Positions 19,262 to 31,784 are shown, counted from the first letter of the stretch. The stretch is 64,000 nucleotides of DNA from Motilibacter aurantiacus (GCF_011250645.1 NZ_JAANNO010000001.1:518658-582657); one strand, 5' to 3'. A program made the numbers and translations. The notes: generated by a model not told the origin, from the letters alone.

Positions 19262-21758
19262 GCCAACGCCCTTCCGGCAGCGGCGACGGAGACGACCGCC
19301 CCCGCGTCGACGCCGAGGGTGCGGCGCACCTGCGAGCCGACGGAGTTGGTCGGCACCCAGACGACCCGGTCGGGCATCTCGGTGACGAGCAGCGGCAGAG
19401 TGACCGACCCCGCTGCGGTCGAGACGCTCACCAGGCCGCCGGGCGGCACCCCCACCTCGGCGGCGGTCCCGGGTGACATCCGGGCGTACGCCGGCTTGGC
19501 AGTGGCCGCGAGGTGCGGCTCGCCGTCCTGCAGGCGCCCGAGGTCGAGCAGCTGGTGCCAGGTGGCGAGCACCGCCTGCCCGGCGACGGGGCGCGGCGGC
19601 TCGGGAACGGCGGATGCGGGCGCCGGCGCGGGCCGGCCCTCCCACCCGGCGAGCTCGGCCAGCTCGACGCGGGCCGCCTCCACGGTCGGCAGGCCGAGGC
19701 GTACGCCCATCTCCTCGGCGAGCGCGTCGAGCACGCGCAGGTCGGCCATGCTGGGCAGCGTCTGCTGCGGGTTGGCCAGCGCCGCCGCGAACGGGCGGGC
19801 TCGCCCTTCCCAGTCGACGAAGGTGCCGGCCCGCTCGGCGACCGGCGCGACGGGCAGCACCACGTCGGCCCGCTCGGTGACCGCGCTCGGCCGCATCTCC
19901 AGGCTCACCAGGAAGCCGGCCCGGTCCAGCGCGGCGAGCGCCTCGGCCGGCGAGGGCAGGTCGTACGGGTCCACCCCGCCCACGACGAGGCCGCCGAGCT
20001 GGCCGGCGGCGGCCGCGCGCAGGATGGCGGAGGTGTCGCGCCCCGGCGTGGCCGGGAGCCGGCCGCCCTCGTGCAGCGCGAGCCCCCACGTGGCAGCGAC
20101 GTCGATCCGAGCCTCGGCGTCGTCGACGGGGCGGCCACCGGGCAGCAGCGTCGGCAGCGCTCCGGCCTCCAGCGCCCCGCGCTCCCCCGCGCGGCGCGGC
20201 ACCCACGCGACCCGGGCGCCGGTCGCGCCGACCAGCCGGGCCACGGCGGACAGCGCGCCCGGAGCGGCGGCCAGCCGCTCGCCGACGAGCACGACCGCGC
20301 CGGGCGCGCGCAGCAGCGCGCCCAGCTCGGCGAGCTCGCCGTCCGGTGCGGCGATCACGTCGAGCACCTCGGCCTCGGTGCCCGGTGCGGACGGGACGAG
20401 CTGCCCCGAGAGCTTGTCCAGGCCGCGCGTCCGCCAGGGGGCGACGGCCAGGACCCTGAGCCGGCTCTTCCGGACGGCCTTGCGCAGCCGGAGGAAGACG
20501 ATGGGCGACTCCTCCTCCGGCTCGAGGCCGGCGAGCAGCACCGCGGGCGCCGCCTCCAGGTCGGCGTACGTGACCGACCCGGCGCGCCCGAGCGTGCGGC
20601 CGGCGACGTGCGAGCCGAGGAAGGCCGTCTCCTCCGCCGAGTGCGGACGGGAGCGGAAGTCGACGTCGTTGGTTCCGAGGGCCAGCCGGGCGAACTTCGC
20701 GTAGCCGTAGGCGTCCTCCTGGGTGACGCGGCCGCCCAGCAGCACGCCGACCCCGCCGCTCGCGCGGGCGGAGAGCAGCCCGCGGGCCGCGACGTCGAGG
20801 GCGTCGGCCCAGGAGGTGGGGACGAGCTCGCCGTTGTCGCGCACCAGCGGGGTGGTGATGCGGTCGGGCTGCGCGGCGTAGCGGAAGGCGAACCTGCCCT
20901 TGTCGCAGTTCCACTCCTCGTTGACCTGCGGCTCGTCGCCGGCGAGCCGGCGCTGCACGGCCCCGCGACGCACGTCGGTGCGCAGCGCGCAGCCGGAGGC
21001 GCAGTGCTCGCACGCGGTCGGCGTGGACACCAGGTCGAACGGGCGCGCGCGGAAGCGGTAGTCCGCCGAGGTGAGCGCGCCGACCGGGCAGATCTGGATG
21101 GTGTTGCCGGAGAAGTAGGACTCGAACGGCTGCTCGGCGTAGATGCCGACCTGCTGGAGCGCGCCACGCTCCAGCATCTCGATGAACGGGTCGCCGGCTA
21201 CCTGGTTGGAGAAGCGGGTGCAGCGCGCGCAGAGGACGCAGCGCTCGCGGTCGAGCAGCACCTGCGCCGAGATCGGCACCGGCTTCGGGTAGGTCCGCTT
21301 GACGCCGTCGAAGCGCGACTCCGGACGCCCGTTCGTCATCGCCTGGTTCTGCAGCGGGCACTCCCCGCCCTTGTCGCACACCGGGCAGTCGAGGGGGTGG
21401 TTGACGAGCAGCAGCTCCATCACGCCCTTCTGCGCCTTGTCGGCCACGGGCGAGGAGAGCTGGGTGCGCACGACCATCCCCGGCGCGACCGTCGTGGTGC
21501 AGGAGGCCGCCGGCTTCGGCATCCCCCGCCCGTTGCCCGCGTCCGGGACCTCGACCAGGCACTGCCGGCAGGCCCCGACGGGGTCCAGCAGCGGGTGGTC
21601 GCAGAACCGCGGGATCGCGATGCCGAGCATCTCGGCGGCCCGGATGACGAGGGTCCCCTTGGGGACGCTCACCTCGAAGCCGTCGATGGTCAGCGTGACC
21701 AGCTCTTCGTGCTTCTGCACGTCCCCGCCGCTGCCGGCGGGCGTGCTCGTCGTGACGG

Positions 21759-21762
<4 letters not shown>
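19258..21762 (-). CDS. nuoG: NADH-quinone oxidoreductase subunit G
   Basis: Large iron-sulfur subunit, 834 aa. An N-terminal 2Fe-2S domain ([15 protein letters not shown], later ASC) is followed by [13 protein letters not shown] and CVLCARC for clusters N4/N5. A further C-x2-C-x3-C-x27-C set, starting at CEHCASGC and ending in EEWNCDKGR, matches the ligands of the off-pathway cluster N7. The rest is a divergent molybdopterin-oxidoreductase-like region without cofactor motifs. The C-terminal half is strongly Ala/Gly-rich. Overlaps nuoF and nuoH by four bases each. Confidence 0.95.
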
Positions 21763-23074
<1,312 letters not shown>

Positions 23075-23078
<4 letters not shown>

Positions 23079-23901
23079 GTGCTCTTGCCTCCCTCGCTGG
23101 AGCTCTCGTCCGGGGCACTGCCGGGCGTCGGGTTGGCCGGGTCGGACGTCGCCGTGCTCAGCGGCGCGTCGTCCCCGCTGGGGCCTCCGCGCGGGCCGTA
23201 GCCCGAGACGGGGACGCCCGCGTCGCCGGCGTGGCCCCCGTCCGCGTTGGGGTGCGGGGCCGACCAGCCGTGCGCGCGCGCGAGCCGCAGCCCGGCGAGC
23301 GTCGCCGGGCCGGCACCGACCCCCGTGTCGGCGAGGCCGTCCTCGAAGCCGGCCAGGACCCGCTCGACCTGCTTGAAGGTGCAGAGCCGCGACGCGCCGC
23401 GCGTGGGGGCGGGCGGGTCGCCGGCGCGCAGCCGGTCGACGAGGTCGACGGCGCCCTGCGGGGTGACGTTGTCGAAGAACTCCCAGTTGACCATCACCAC
23501 GGGGGCGTAGTCGCAGGCGGCGTTGCACTCGATGTGCTCGAGGGTGACCTTGCCGTCCGGCGTCGTCTCGTCGGTCCCGACACCGAGGTGCTGCTCGAGC
23601 CGGGCGAGGATCTCGTCGCCGCCGAGGACGGCGCAGAGGGTGTTGGTGCACACCCCCACGCTGTAGTCGCCGTTGGGCCGGCGCTTGTACATGGTGTAGA
23701 AGGTCGCGACCGCGCTGACCTCCGCGGTCGTCAGGTCGAGCCAGCGGGCGCAGAGCTCGATGCCCTGCGGGCTGACGTAGCCCTCCTCGGACTGCACCAG
23801 GTGCAGCAGCGGCAGCAGGGCCGACCGCGGCCGGGGGTAGCGGGCGATGACCTCCTTGGCGTCGAGCTCGAGCCGGGAGAGCACGTCGGCGGACAGGGCC
23901 A

Positions 23902-23902
<1 letters not shown>
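23075..23902 (-). CDS. nuoE: NADH-quinone oxidoreductase subunit E
   Basis: Thioredoxin-fold subunit with cluster N1a, 275 aa. Ligands are C85 and C90 (CTNTLC) and C126 and C130 (CNAAC). The conserved core ends near residue 190; an additional tail of about 85 residues rich in Gly, Pro, Ser and Ala has no recognised domain and is low complexity. ATG 23902 overlaps the nuoD stop by one base. Tail extensions are seen in other actinobacterial NuoE. Confidence 0.95.
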
Positions 23903-25283
<1,381 letters not shown>

Positions 25284-25287
<4 letters not shown>

Positions 25288-26060
25288 CCGGAGTACGACC
25301 TCCGCTCGTCCGGCGGCGGGATCTGGGCGCCCTTGTACTCCACCGGGATGCCGCCGAGGGGGTAGTCCTTGCGCTGCGGGTGCCCGGGCCAGTCGTCCGG
25401 CATCAGGATCCGGGTCAGGGCCGGGTGGCCGTCGAAGACGATGCCGAACATGTCCCAGGCCTCGCGCTCGTGCCAGTCGTCCGTGGGGTAGACGGCCACC
25501 GCGCTGGGGACGTGCGGGTCCGCGTCCGGGCACGTCGTCTCGACGCGCACCCGCCGGTTGTGGGTGATGGACAGCAGCGGCCACGTGACGTGCAGCTCGC
25601 GGCCCGTGTCCTCCGGGTAGTGGACGCCGGTCGCCCCGAGGCAGAGCTCGAAGCGGAGCGCGGCGTCGTCCCGCAGCACCCGCAGCACCTCGACGACGTG
25701 CTCACGGCGTACGACGAAGGTCAGCTCACCGCGGTCGACGACCACGCGCTCGAGCGCCTCGTCGAGCTGCGGGTACGCACGCTCCAGGGCGTCCGCGACG
25801 ACGTCGAACGTCCCGCCGTACGGGCGCTCGGACGCGCCGGGCATCTGCACCCGGCGGACGATGCGGCCGTAGCCGGTGGTGTCACCGCCGCTGCGGCCGC
25901 CGAACATTCCGCGACGGGTCTGGAAGACCTCGTTCGGCACCCCGCTCGCGGTGGGGCTGGGCTGCGCCTCGAGCTGCTGCCCGGCGTCCTTGGCCTCGAG
26001 GGGCGAGCCCTCGGTGCGGTCGGTGACCGAGCGGCGCGCGCTGTCGCTGGGCTCGCTCAC
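25284..26060 (-). CDS. nuoC: NADH-quinone oxidoreductase subunit C
   Basis: 30-kDa-type subunit, 258 aa. The signature [44 protein letters not shown] is complete. Roughly the first 65 residues form a polar extension ([18 protein letters not shown] onward) found in actinobacterial homologues. GTG 26060 overlaps the nuoB stop. It links NuoB and NuoD in the peripheral arm. Confidence 0.96.
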
Positions 26061-26611
26061 CGCAGCAGGCCCTTCAGCTCCGATGTCGGCGCGCTCGTCA
26101 GCGCCAGCCGCTCGGCCTCGTGCTCCTCGCGGACCCGGTTCACCCCGAGCTTGGAGTGTTGGATCTTGTCGTGCAGCGTGAGGATCGCGTCGAGCAGCAT
26201 CTCCGGCCGCGGCGGGCACCCGGGCAGGTAGACGTCGACCGGGACGATGTGGTCGACGCCCTGCACGATGGCGTAGTTGTTGAACATCCCGCCGCTGGAG
26301 GCGCAGACGCCCATCGCCAGCACCCACTTGGGGTTGGCCATCTGGTCGTAGATCTGTCGCAGGACCGGTGCCATCTTCTGGCTCACCCGCCCGGCCACGA
26401 TCATCAGGTCCGCCTGCCGCGGGGACGCACGGAAGACCTCCATGCCGAAGCGCGCGCTGTCGTAGCGCGGGCCGCCGGTCGTCATCATCTCGATGGCGCA
26501 GCAGGCCAGGCCGAACGTCGCCGGCCACAGGGACGCCTTGCGCACCCAGCCCGCGGCGGCCTCGACCGTCGTCAGCAGAAAACCGCTCGGAAGCTGCTCT
26601 TCGAGGCCCAT
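26057..26611 (-). CDS. nuoB: NADH-quinone oxidoreductase subunit B
   Basis: Subunit carrying terminal cluster N2, 184 aa. N2 ligands are C37 and C38 in [11 protein letters not shown]103 in [11 protein letters not shown] and C132 in [10 protein letters not shown]. It donates electrons to menaquinone at the NuoB/NuoD interface. It starts 31 bases after nuoA, where GGAAGGACG-type purine-rich sequence lies upstream, and its stop overlaps nuoC. Confidence 0.97.
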   Translation of the reverse strand: MGLEEQLPSGFLLTTVEAAAGWVRKASLWPATFGLACCAIEMMTTGGPRYDSARFGMEVFRASPRQADLMIVAGRVSQKMAPVLRQIYDQMANPKWVLAMGVCASSGGMFNNYAIVQGVDHIVPVDVYLPGCPPRPEMLLDAILTLHDKIQHSKLGVNRVREEHEAERLALTSAPTSELKGLLR

Positions 26612-26642
26612 GGGCTGGTCGTCCTTCCTTGCCTAGTCCCGC

Positions 26643-26999
26643 TCAGTCCCACTCGAGGCCGCCGCGACGCCACACATAGGCGAACGCGACGAACACGGTG
26701 GCGATGAAGAGCACCATCTCGATCAACCCGAACAGGGCGAGGCTGTCGAAGGCCACGGCCCAGGGGTAGAGGAAGACGATCTCGATGTCGAAGATGATGA
26801 AGAGCATCGCGGTGAGGTAGTACTTCACCGGGAAGCGCCCGCCGCCGGCCGGCTGCGGCGTCGGCTCGATGCCGCACTCGTACGCCTGGAGCTTGGCTCG
26901 GTTGTAGCGCCGGGGCCCGGTGAGGGCGCCCGCCACGACGGAGAAGACCGCGAATCCGAACGCGAGACCGCCCAGCCAGGCGATGGGTACCCAGTCCAC
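26643..26999 (-). CDS. nuoA: NADH-quinone oxidoreductase subunit A
   Basis: Small three-helix membrane subunit, first gene of the operon, about 118 aa. Signatures are YECGIEPTPQP in the TM1-2 loop and RFPVKYYLTAMLFIIFDIEIVFLYPWAV. GTG 26999 is preferred because the AGGAGG nine bases upstream would otherwise sit inside the coding sequence; an ATG at 27017 gives a six-residue longer form. Together with nuoB-N it encodes the complete complex I. Confidence 0.93.
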   Translation of the reverse strand: MDWVPIAWLGGLAFGFAVFSVVAGALTGPRRYNRAKLQAYECGIEPTPQPAGGGRFPVKYYLTAMLFIIFDIEIVFLYPWAVAFDSLALFGLIEMVLFIATVFVAFAYVWRRGGLEWD

Positions 27000-27055
27000 G
27001 AGCCGCTCCCTCCTCATCGAGTTCCGCCGCGTGGCCCCGCCGGGCCCGGGCCGGA

Positions 27056-27083
27056 ACTATACGGATTCGACCGGCGCTGTCCG
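27056..27083 (-). promoter_or_regulatory. Putative promoter of the nuo operon
   Basis: Minus-strand -35-like CGGACA (27078-27083), 16-base spacer and -10 TATAGT (27056-27061). Transcription would start near 27049, giving a leader of about 50 bases that contains the AGGAGG of nuoA. The -10 is strong for this GC content; the -35 matches 4 of 6. Confidence 0.45.
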
Positions 27084-27088
27084 CCGGT
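27070..27088 (-). terminator. Hairpin between the reductase gene and nuoA
   Basis: Inverted repeat with arms ACCGGCG and CGCCGGT around a five-base loop, 58 bases after the stop of the upstream flavoprotein gene. It overlaps the -35 region of the putative nuo promoter, so it may be a weak terminator or an operator rather than both. Confidence 0.35.
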
Positions 27089-27145
27089 TCTGCGCAACTC
27101 CCACTGTCGCGATTCGATCACGGACGAGCGGTCTCCAGCGGCTCC

Positions 27146-28423
27146 TCATGCGGCCGGAGCCACCTTCGTCATGGCGGTGATGACGCGGTCCATCGCGTCG
27201 CCGCCCTTCGGGTCCGTGAGATTGGCGAGAAGCTTGAGCGTGAAGCGCATGAGCAGCGGGTGCGGCAGCCCGTGCCGCGTCGCCAGCCGCATGACGCGCG
27301 GGTCGCCGATGAGCTTCACGAAGACCCGGCCGAGGGTGTAGTAGCCGCCGTAGGTCTCCTTGAGCGCCCGCGGGTAGGCGCTGAGCGCCAGCTCGCGGCC
27401 GGGCCCCTCCGGGCGCGCCAGCGCCTGCGCGGCGACCTCGGCGGCCATCGCGCCGGACTCCATCGCGTACGCGATGCCCTCGCCGTTGAACGGGTTGACC
27501 ATGCCGCCGGCGTCCCCGACCAGCATCAGGCCACGGGTGTAGTGCGGCTGGCGGTTGAAGCCCATGGGCAGCGCGGCGCCGCGCACCGGGCCGACGCGGT
27601 TCTCCTCGCGCAGGCCCCACTCCTCCGGGGTCGTCTCGGTCCACCGCTTGAGGAGAGCCTTGTAGTCGACCTTGCCCCAGGCGCTGGAGGTGTTGAGGAC
27701 GCCGAGCCCGACATTGCTCGTGCCGTCGCCCATGCCGAACACCCAGCCGTAGCCGGGCAGCAGGTCGTCGCCCTCCCAGAGCTCCAGCCACGACTCGAGC
27801 CAGTCGTCGTCGTGGCGCCGGGAGGTGTAGTAGGTGCGGACCGCCACGCCCATCGGGCGGTCCTCGCGCTTGTGCAGGCCGACCGCGAGCGAGAGCCGCG
27901 AGGAGTTGCCGTCGGCCGCCAGCACCAGCGGCGCGCGGGCCTCGAGCGGCTCGCCCTCCGGGCCGGTGGCGGTGACGCCGATGACGCGGCCGGTGCGCTC
28001 GTCGAGGACCGGCCCGGTGACCGTGGTCCGCTCCGCGAGGCGGGCGCCGGCCTTCTGCGCGGTGCGTGCGAGCAGCTCGTCGAAGTCCTCGCGGCGCCGG
28101 ACGAGGCCGTAGGGCGGGAAGCTGGCCAGCTCCGGCCACGGGAGCTCGAGCCGCATGCCGCCGCCGAGGATGCGCAGGCCCTTGTTGTGCAGCCAGCCGG
28201 CCTCGGGGCTGGTGTCGATGCCCATGCGCACGAGCTGGGCGACCGCGCGGGGGGTGAGCCCGTCACCGCAGACCTTCTCGCGGGGGAACGCGGTCTTCTC
28301 CAGCAGCAGGACGTCCACCCCGGCCCGGGCCAGGTGGTAGGCGGCGGTCGAGCCCGCCGGCCCGGCTCCCACGACGATGACATCCGCGGTCGTCGAACCC
28401 GCGATGCCGGCCGTGTCGCTCAC
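27146..28423 (-). CDS. Geranylgeranyl reductase family FAD-dependent oxidoreductase (likely MenJ-type)
   Basis: Flavoprotein of 425 aa. The Rossmann motif VIVVGAGPAGSTAAYHLA is at residues 16-31, EKVCGDGLTPRAV follows at about 50-62, and the second FAD motif MLVGDAGGMVNPFNGEGIAYAMESG is in the C-terminal half. Members reduce isoprenoid double bonds of geranylgeranyl chains or of the menaquinone tail (MenJ). Its place between menG/menD and nuoA favours tail reduction of menaquinone. GTG start with GGAGG five bases upstream. A perfect CRP/GlxR-type site lies 24 bases upstream of the start. Confidence 0.88.
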   Translation of the reverse strand: MSDTAGIAGSTTADVIVVGAGPAGSTAAYHLARAGVDVLLLEKTAFPREKVCGDGLTPRAVAQLVRMGIDTSPEAGWLHNKGLRILGGGMRLELPWPELASFPPYGLVRRREDFDELLARTAQKAGARLAERTTVTGPVLDERTGRVIGVTATGPEGEPLEARAPLVLAADGNSSRLSLAVGLHKREDRPMGVAVRTYYTSRRHDDDWLESWLELWEGDDLLPGYGWVFGMGDGTSNVGLGVLNTSSAWGKVDYKALLKRWTETTPEEWGLREENRVGPVRGAALPMGFNRQPHYTRGLMLVGDAGGMVNPFNGEGIAYAMESGAMAAEVAAQALARPEGPGRELALSAYPRALKETYGGYYTLGRVFVKLIGDPRVMRLATRHGLPHPLLMRFTLKLLANLTDPKGGDAMDRVITAMTKVAPAA

Positions 28424-28446
28424 GAGAACCTCCGGTCATGTGCGCT

Positions 28447-28462
28447 TGTGAACTGCTTCACA
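28447..28462 (-). promoter_or_regulatory. CRP/GlxR-type binding site upstream of the geranylgeranyl reductase gene
   Basis: TGTGAACTGCTTCACA is an exact match to TGTGA-N6-TCACA, the site bound by cAMP-CRP family regulators, including actinobacterial GlxR and Crp. Outer GCGC flanks extend the symmetry to 26 bp with one mismatch. A TAGAGT -10-like hexamer at 28479-28484 would place the site downstream of the transcription start, i.e. in a repressing position; another start would change that. Confidence 0.6.
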
Positions 28463-28501
28463 TGCGCCCGATGCCGGAACTCTAACTCTCGAGCCTGCCT
28501 C

Positions 28502-28535
28502 GCGCGGGGCGGGGTGAGCTACCCGCGCCCCGCGC
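28502..28535 (-). terminator. GC-rich hairpin after the CsbD gene
   Basis: Arms GCGCGGGGCGGGGT and ACCCGCGCCCCGCGC, with one bulged base, close a five-base loop. It lies 54 bases downstream of the small CsbD gene on the minus strand and upstream of the reductase gene. No U-tract. Confidence 0.5.
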
Positions 28536-28588
28536 GCCGCGCCCACGCGGTGCTCGCCGTCGGGAGGCCGCGGGGACGCGGGGGCGGG

Positions 28589-28762
28589 TCAGCCCTTGAA
28601 GACGTCCTTGACCTTCTCGCCGGCCTGCTTGAGGTCGGCCTTCGCCTGGTCCCCCTGGCCCTCGGCCTGCAGGTCCGGGTTGTCGGTGGCGTCGCCGTAG
28701 GCCTCCTTGGCCTGGCCACCGAGCTTGTCCGTCGCGTTCGAGATCTTGTCGCTGAGTCCCAT
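28589..28762 (-). CDS. CsbD family small stress protein
   Basis: 57 aa, too short for many gene finders. The sequence MGLSDKISNATDKLGGQAKE, then a Gly/Asp-rich middle, and a C-terminal QAKADLKQAGEKVKDVFKG is the classic CsbD pattern (two amphipathic helices rich in Lys, Ala, Gly). CsbD-like proteins accumulate under general stress; molecular role unknown. There is no convincing Shine-Dalgarno in front of the ATG. It sits between menG and the reductase gene and may be transcribed alone, with the hairpin at 28502-28535 as terminator. Confidence 0.8.
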   Translation of the reverse strand: MGLSDKISNATDKLGGQAKEAYGDATDNPDLQAEGQGDQAKADLKQAGEKVKDVFKG

Positions 28763-28838
28763 GGAGGTGTCCTACCCGCGGGCCCGCTCGATCCATGCCT
28801 GGCCGGGTGGCCCTGCCGCGGCAAGGGCGACGGCGGGC

Positions 28839-29546
28839 CTACGAGAGCGGCTTGCGCCCGCGGTGCAGCGCGACGATGCCACCGGTGAGGTCGCGCCACT
28901 CCACCTCGGCCCAGCCCGCGGCCGCCACCCGGCGGGCGAGCCCCTCCTGCGCCGGCCAGTCCGCGATCGACTCGGCCAGGTACGCGTACGCCGGGCCGTT
29001 CGTGCCGACACGGCGGGCCACCCGCGGCAGGGCGCGCATGAGATAGCCGGAGTAGACGGCCCGGAAGGGGCGGAAGGTCGGCGTGCTGAACTCGCAGACG
29101 ACGAGGCGGCCGCCGGGGCGGGTGACCCGGAGCAGCTCCCGCAGCGCACGGTCGGTGTCGGAGACGTTGCGCAGGCCGAAGGAGATGGTGACCGCGTCGA
29201 AGGCTCCGTCCCGGAAGGGCAGCGCGAGCGCGTCGGCGGCGGTGAACGCCAGGCCCCGCGTCCCCGATCGCCGGGCGTGCCCGGCTCGCAGCATGCCCAA
29301 CGAGAAGTCGGCGGCGACCACCTGCGCCCCGGCCGCGGCGAACGGCAGGGCCGAGGTCCCGGTGCCGGCGGCCAGGTCGAGCACCCGGTCGCGCGGCCGC
29401 GGGTCGACCGCGCGCAGCACGGCCCGCCGCCAGAGCCGGTCCTGCCCGAGGGACAGCACCCCGTTCGCCAGGTCGTAGCGGGGAGCCACGTCGTCGAACA
29501 TCGCCGAGACGTCGTGCGGGTCCTTGTCGAGGTCGGCTCGGCTCAT
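28839..29546 (-). CDS. menG: Demethylmenaquinone methyltransferase
   Basis: SAM-dependent C-methyltransferase of the UbiE/MenG family, 235 aa, last step of menaquinone synthesis. SAM motif I is [10 protein letters not shown] (residues 55-64); also [24 protein letters not shown] at the N-terminus and [15 protein letters not shown] plus [19 protein letters not shown], all diagnostic. The start ATG 29546 has CGGGGA immediately upstream. It lies downstream of menD in the same direction, separated by about 410 bases without a clear gene. Confidence 0.94.
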   Translation of the reverse strand: MSRADLDKDPHDVSAMFDDVAPRYDLANGVLSLGQDRLWRRAVLRAVDPRPRDRVLDLAAGTGTSALPFAAAGAQVVAADFSLGMLRAGHARRSGTRGLAFTAADALALPFRDGAFDAVTISFGLRNVSDTDRALRELLRVTRPGGRLVVCEFSTPTFRPFRAVYSGYLMRALPRVARRVGTNGPAYAYLAESIADWPAQEGLARRVAAAGWAEVEWRDLTGGIVALHRGRKPLS

Positions 29547-29575
29547 TCCCCGAAGCCTGCCATGCCCGCCCGTCA

Positions 29576-29719
29576 GGCCGGCTCGCCCGGCCTCAGCGGT
29601 GCCGGGGCCCGCGCGCCCGGTCGCGGCGGCGGGCTGCCGGGTAGGGCCGGGCCGCTGAGCGACAGCGCGCCCCGCGCCGTGTCGAGCATCGCGAGCAGCA
29701 CGTCGAGCGGGGTGTCGCC
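29576..29719 (-). pseudogene. Possible decayed PAS/LOV-type fragment (copy A)
   Basis: In the 410 bases between menG and menD, a minus-strand reading gives [16 protein letters not shown] followed by [11 protein letters not shown], then unrelated Pro/Arg-rich residues and a stop. The pattern LL-x-LDTAR-x-A resembles the helix leading into a PAS/LOV core and is shared with a second fragment at about 33.9 kb. No start or intact domain is present. This could be chance in high-GC DNA; confidence is low. The rest of the gap has no gene I can support. Confidence 0.3.
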
Positions 29720-29927
29720 CCGGCGACAGGAGCTGCAACAGGAACCGTCCGTGAGCGTTCGATCACAGGAAGCCGGGCACGCCGACGTGCCGGAGCACGC
29801 TCGTGACACCCACGTGGGCTGTCCGGGGCTTCTTGCCGGCGACGGCTTGCGGACGCCAGGAGCACCTGCGCGGGACGGCAGGCGGTCCCGGCCTTCCCGC
29901 CGCCGGCCGACCTGATGCGTCGGCGTG

Positions 29928-29976
29928 AGCCGAGGACGGCGTCGGCCGACGAGCGCCTCAGCCGAGGACGGCGTCG
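29928..29976. repeat. 17-bp direct repeat copying the menD 3' end
   Basis: AGCCGAGGACGGCGTCG occurs at 29928-29944 and again at 29960-29976. The second copy includes most of the menD stop and its last codons; the first lies just beyond the gene. Unit spacing is 32 bases. It suggests a small local duplication or a former longer gene end. Confidence 0.8.
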
Positions 29977-31697
29977 ACCGCGGCGTGCAGACGGTCGTGG
30001 ACGCCGGGCGTCGCCTGCCGGTCCACGCGCACCTCGACCACCCGGATCCCGAGGCCGGGCTCCAGCGCGAGCTCGAGCTCGTCGGCGGAACGGGCTCGCA
30101 CGTACGGCGTGGACGTGGCCGAGCACAGAGCTCGGAGGTCGACACCGTGGGGCGTGCCGAACACCCGCTCGAACGGCACGGACAGCTCGGGGGCGCCCTG
30201 CTCGAGCAGGCCGAAGATGCCGCCACCGTCGTCGTTCACCACGACGATGGTGAGCCCGGGCAGCGGCTCGCCCTTCCCGATGACGAGAGCCGTAGCGTCA
30301 TGCAGGAACGTGAGGTCACCCATCAGTGCGTACGCCGGGCCGCCACCGGCGCGCTGGTGCCCCAGCGCGGCGCCGATCGCGGTGGACACCGTGCCGTCGA
30401 TACCGGAGACCCCCCGGTTCGCGAGCACCCGCGCGGGCTGGAGCACCCAGGACCCCACGTTGTCCAGGTCCCGCACCGGGTTGCTCGACCCGACGACGAG
30501 CAGCCCGTCACCGGGGACGTTGCCGGCCACCGCCTGCGCGATGTGGAAGCCGGAGGGCCAGGGCTCCTTGCGCAGCACCGCGGACACGGCATTGGCCACG
30601 GACTCGCCGGCCACGCGCCACGCTTCGGCGAAACCCTCTTCGCCCTTCACCGGATCGTCGGCGATGAAGGACCACTCCGGGTGCACCGCGAACGCCGGCC
30701 CGGTCAGCAGCGCGGGCGGGAGCACCGTCTCCGCGGTCGTCGCCGGGTCGGGCCAACGCGGGGAGCCCGCGACGACGTCGACCGCGACACCGGGTGTGCG
30801 CAGCAGCTCCGTCACTGCCCGCGAGAGCGTCGGCCGGCCGACGAGCAGCACCCGCTCCGGCCGGTTGACACGGACGAAGTCCTCGGCGGCGAGCAGCAGC
30901 GAGGGCAGCGCGGCGTTGCCGAGGCCGGCCGACGGCTCGGCGACGATCGGCCAGTCGCGCTCGCCGGCGAGCCGGAGCGCCCCCTGGGCGAGGGCCGGGG
31001 CGCAGTCCCCGACCAGGACGAGGGTGCGAGGGGCGCCGGCGTAGGGCGGCACCGCACCGGTGGCGCGCCCGACCGCGGCCCACGGAGCGCCGTCGGGGCG
31101 GCCGTCCAACGGCTCGACCCAATCGTCGGCCCCCGACGGCACGAGCGGCTCCCGGAAGGCCACGTCGATGTGGACCGGGCCCGGGTCCTCGTCGAGCCGT
31201 CCGCACGAGGTCGCGAGCGCGCGTGCCGTCAGGGCCCGCCACCACCGGACCTGGCCGGTCCGGGAGTCAGGCGCAGGCACGACGAAGGATTCACGAACGG
31301 CCGATCCGTAGACCGAGCGCTGGTCGACGAGCGTCTGGTTCGCCCCCACCCCGCGCATCTCCACCGGCCGGTCGGCGGTCAGCGCGAGCACCGGCACGCT
31401 GGAGTAGGACGCTTCGAGCACCGCGGGGTGCAGGTTGGCGGTGGCCGTCCCCGACGTCGTGACCACCGGCACCGGGAGCCCTGAGGCCTTCGCCAGGCCG
31501 AGCGCGAGGAAGCCGGCGGTGCGCTCGTCGATCCGGACGTGCAGCCGGAGCAGGCCGCGCGCCTCTGCGGCGTGCAGGGCGTACGCGAGGGGAGCCGAGC
31601 GCGACCCCGGGGAGAGGACCGCCTCCTGGACGCCGCCCCGCACGAGCTCGTCGACGAGGACGGTCGCGAGCGCCTCGGCGGGCGTCATGACCGGCAC
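29958..31697 (-). CDS. menD: 2-succinyl-5-enolpyruvyl-6-hydroxy-3-cyclohexene-1-carboxylate synthase
   Basis: Thiamine-diphosphate enzyme of menaquinone synthesis, 579 aa, joins 2-oxoglutarate and isochorismate. The N-terminal SPGSRSAPLAYAL and RIDERTAGFLALGLAKASGLPVPVVTTSGTATANLHPAV (ThDP-activating glutamate in DER) and the C-terminal GDLTFLHD...VVVNDDGGGIFGLL Mg/ThDP motif are all intact. GTG 31697 has GGAG nine bases upstream; ATG 31688 is an alternative. It reads leftward toward menG and away from menC, 87 bases apart. Confidence 0.95.
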   Translation of the reverse strand: MPVMTPAEALATVLVDELVRGGVQEAVLSPGSRSAPLAYALHAAEARGLLRLHVRIDERTAGFLALGLAKASGLPVPVVTTSGTATANLHPAVLEASYSSVPVLALTADRPVEMRGVGANQTLVDQRSVYGSAVRESFVVPAPDSRTGQVRWWRALTARALATSCGRLDEDPGPVHIDVAFREPLVPSGADDWVEPLDGRPDGAPWAAVGRATGAVPPYAGAPRTLVLVGDCAPALAQGALRLAGERDWPIVAEPSAGLGNAALPSLLLAAEDFVRVNRPERVLLVGRPTLSRAVTELLRTPGVAVDVVAGSPRWPDPATTAETVLPPALLTGPAFAVHPEWSFIADDPVKGEEGFAEAWRVAGESVANAVSAVLRKEPWPSGFHIAQAVAGNVPGDGLLVVGSSNPVRDLDNVGSWVLQPARVLANRGVSGIDGTVSTAIGAALGHQRAGGGPAYALMGDLTFLHDATALVIGKGEPLPGLTIVVVNDDGGGIFGLLEQGAPELSVPFERVFGTPHGVDLRALCSATSTPYVRARSADELELALEPGLGIRVVEVRVDRQATPGVHDRLHAAVDAVLG

Positions 31698-31784
31698 GGT
31701 AGGACGCTCCTTCTTCCACGGCGCTTCGGTAGCAGAGGGTACGCCAGGCGGCCTCTAGATCGTCATGGTCGATCTAGACACTCC

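Noticed and set aside
28750-28775. ACCTCC just before the CsbD ATG as a ribosome binding site
   Set aside because: On the coding strand it is the anti-Shine-Dalgarno sequence; the GGAGG is on the other strand and cannot serve this gene.
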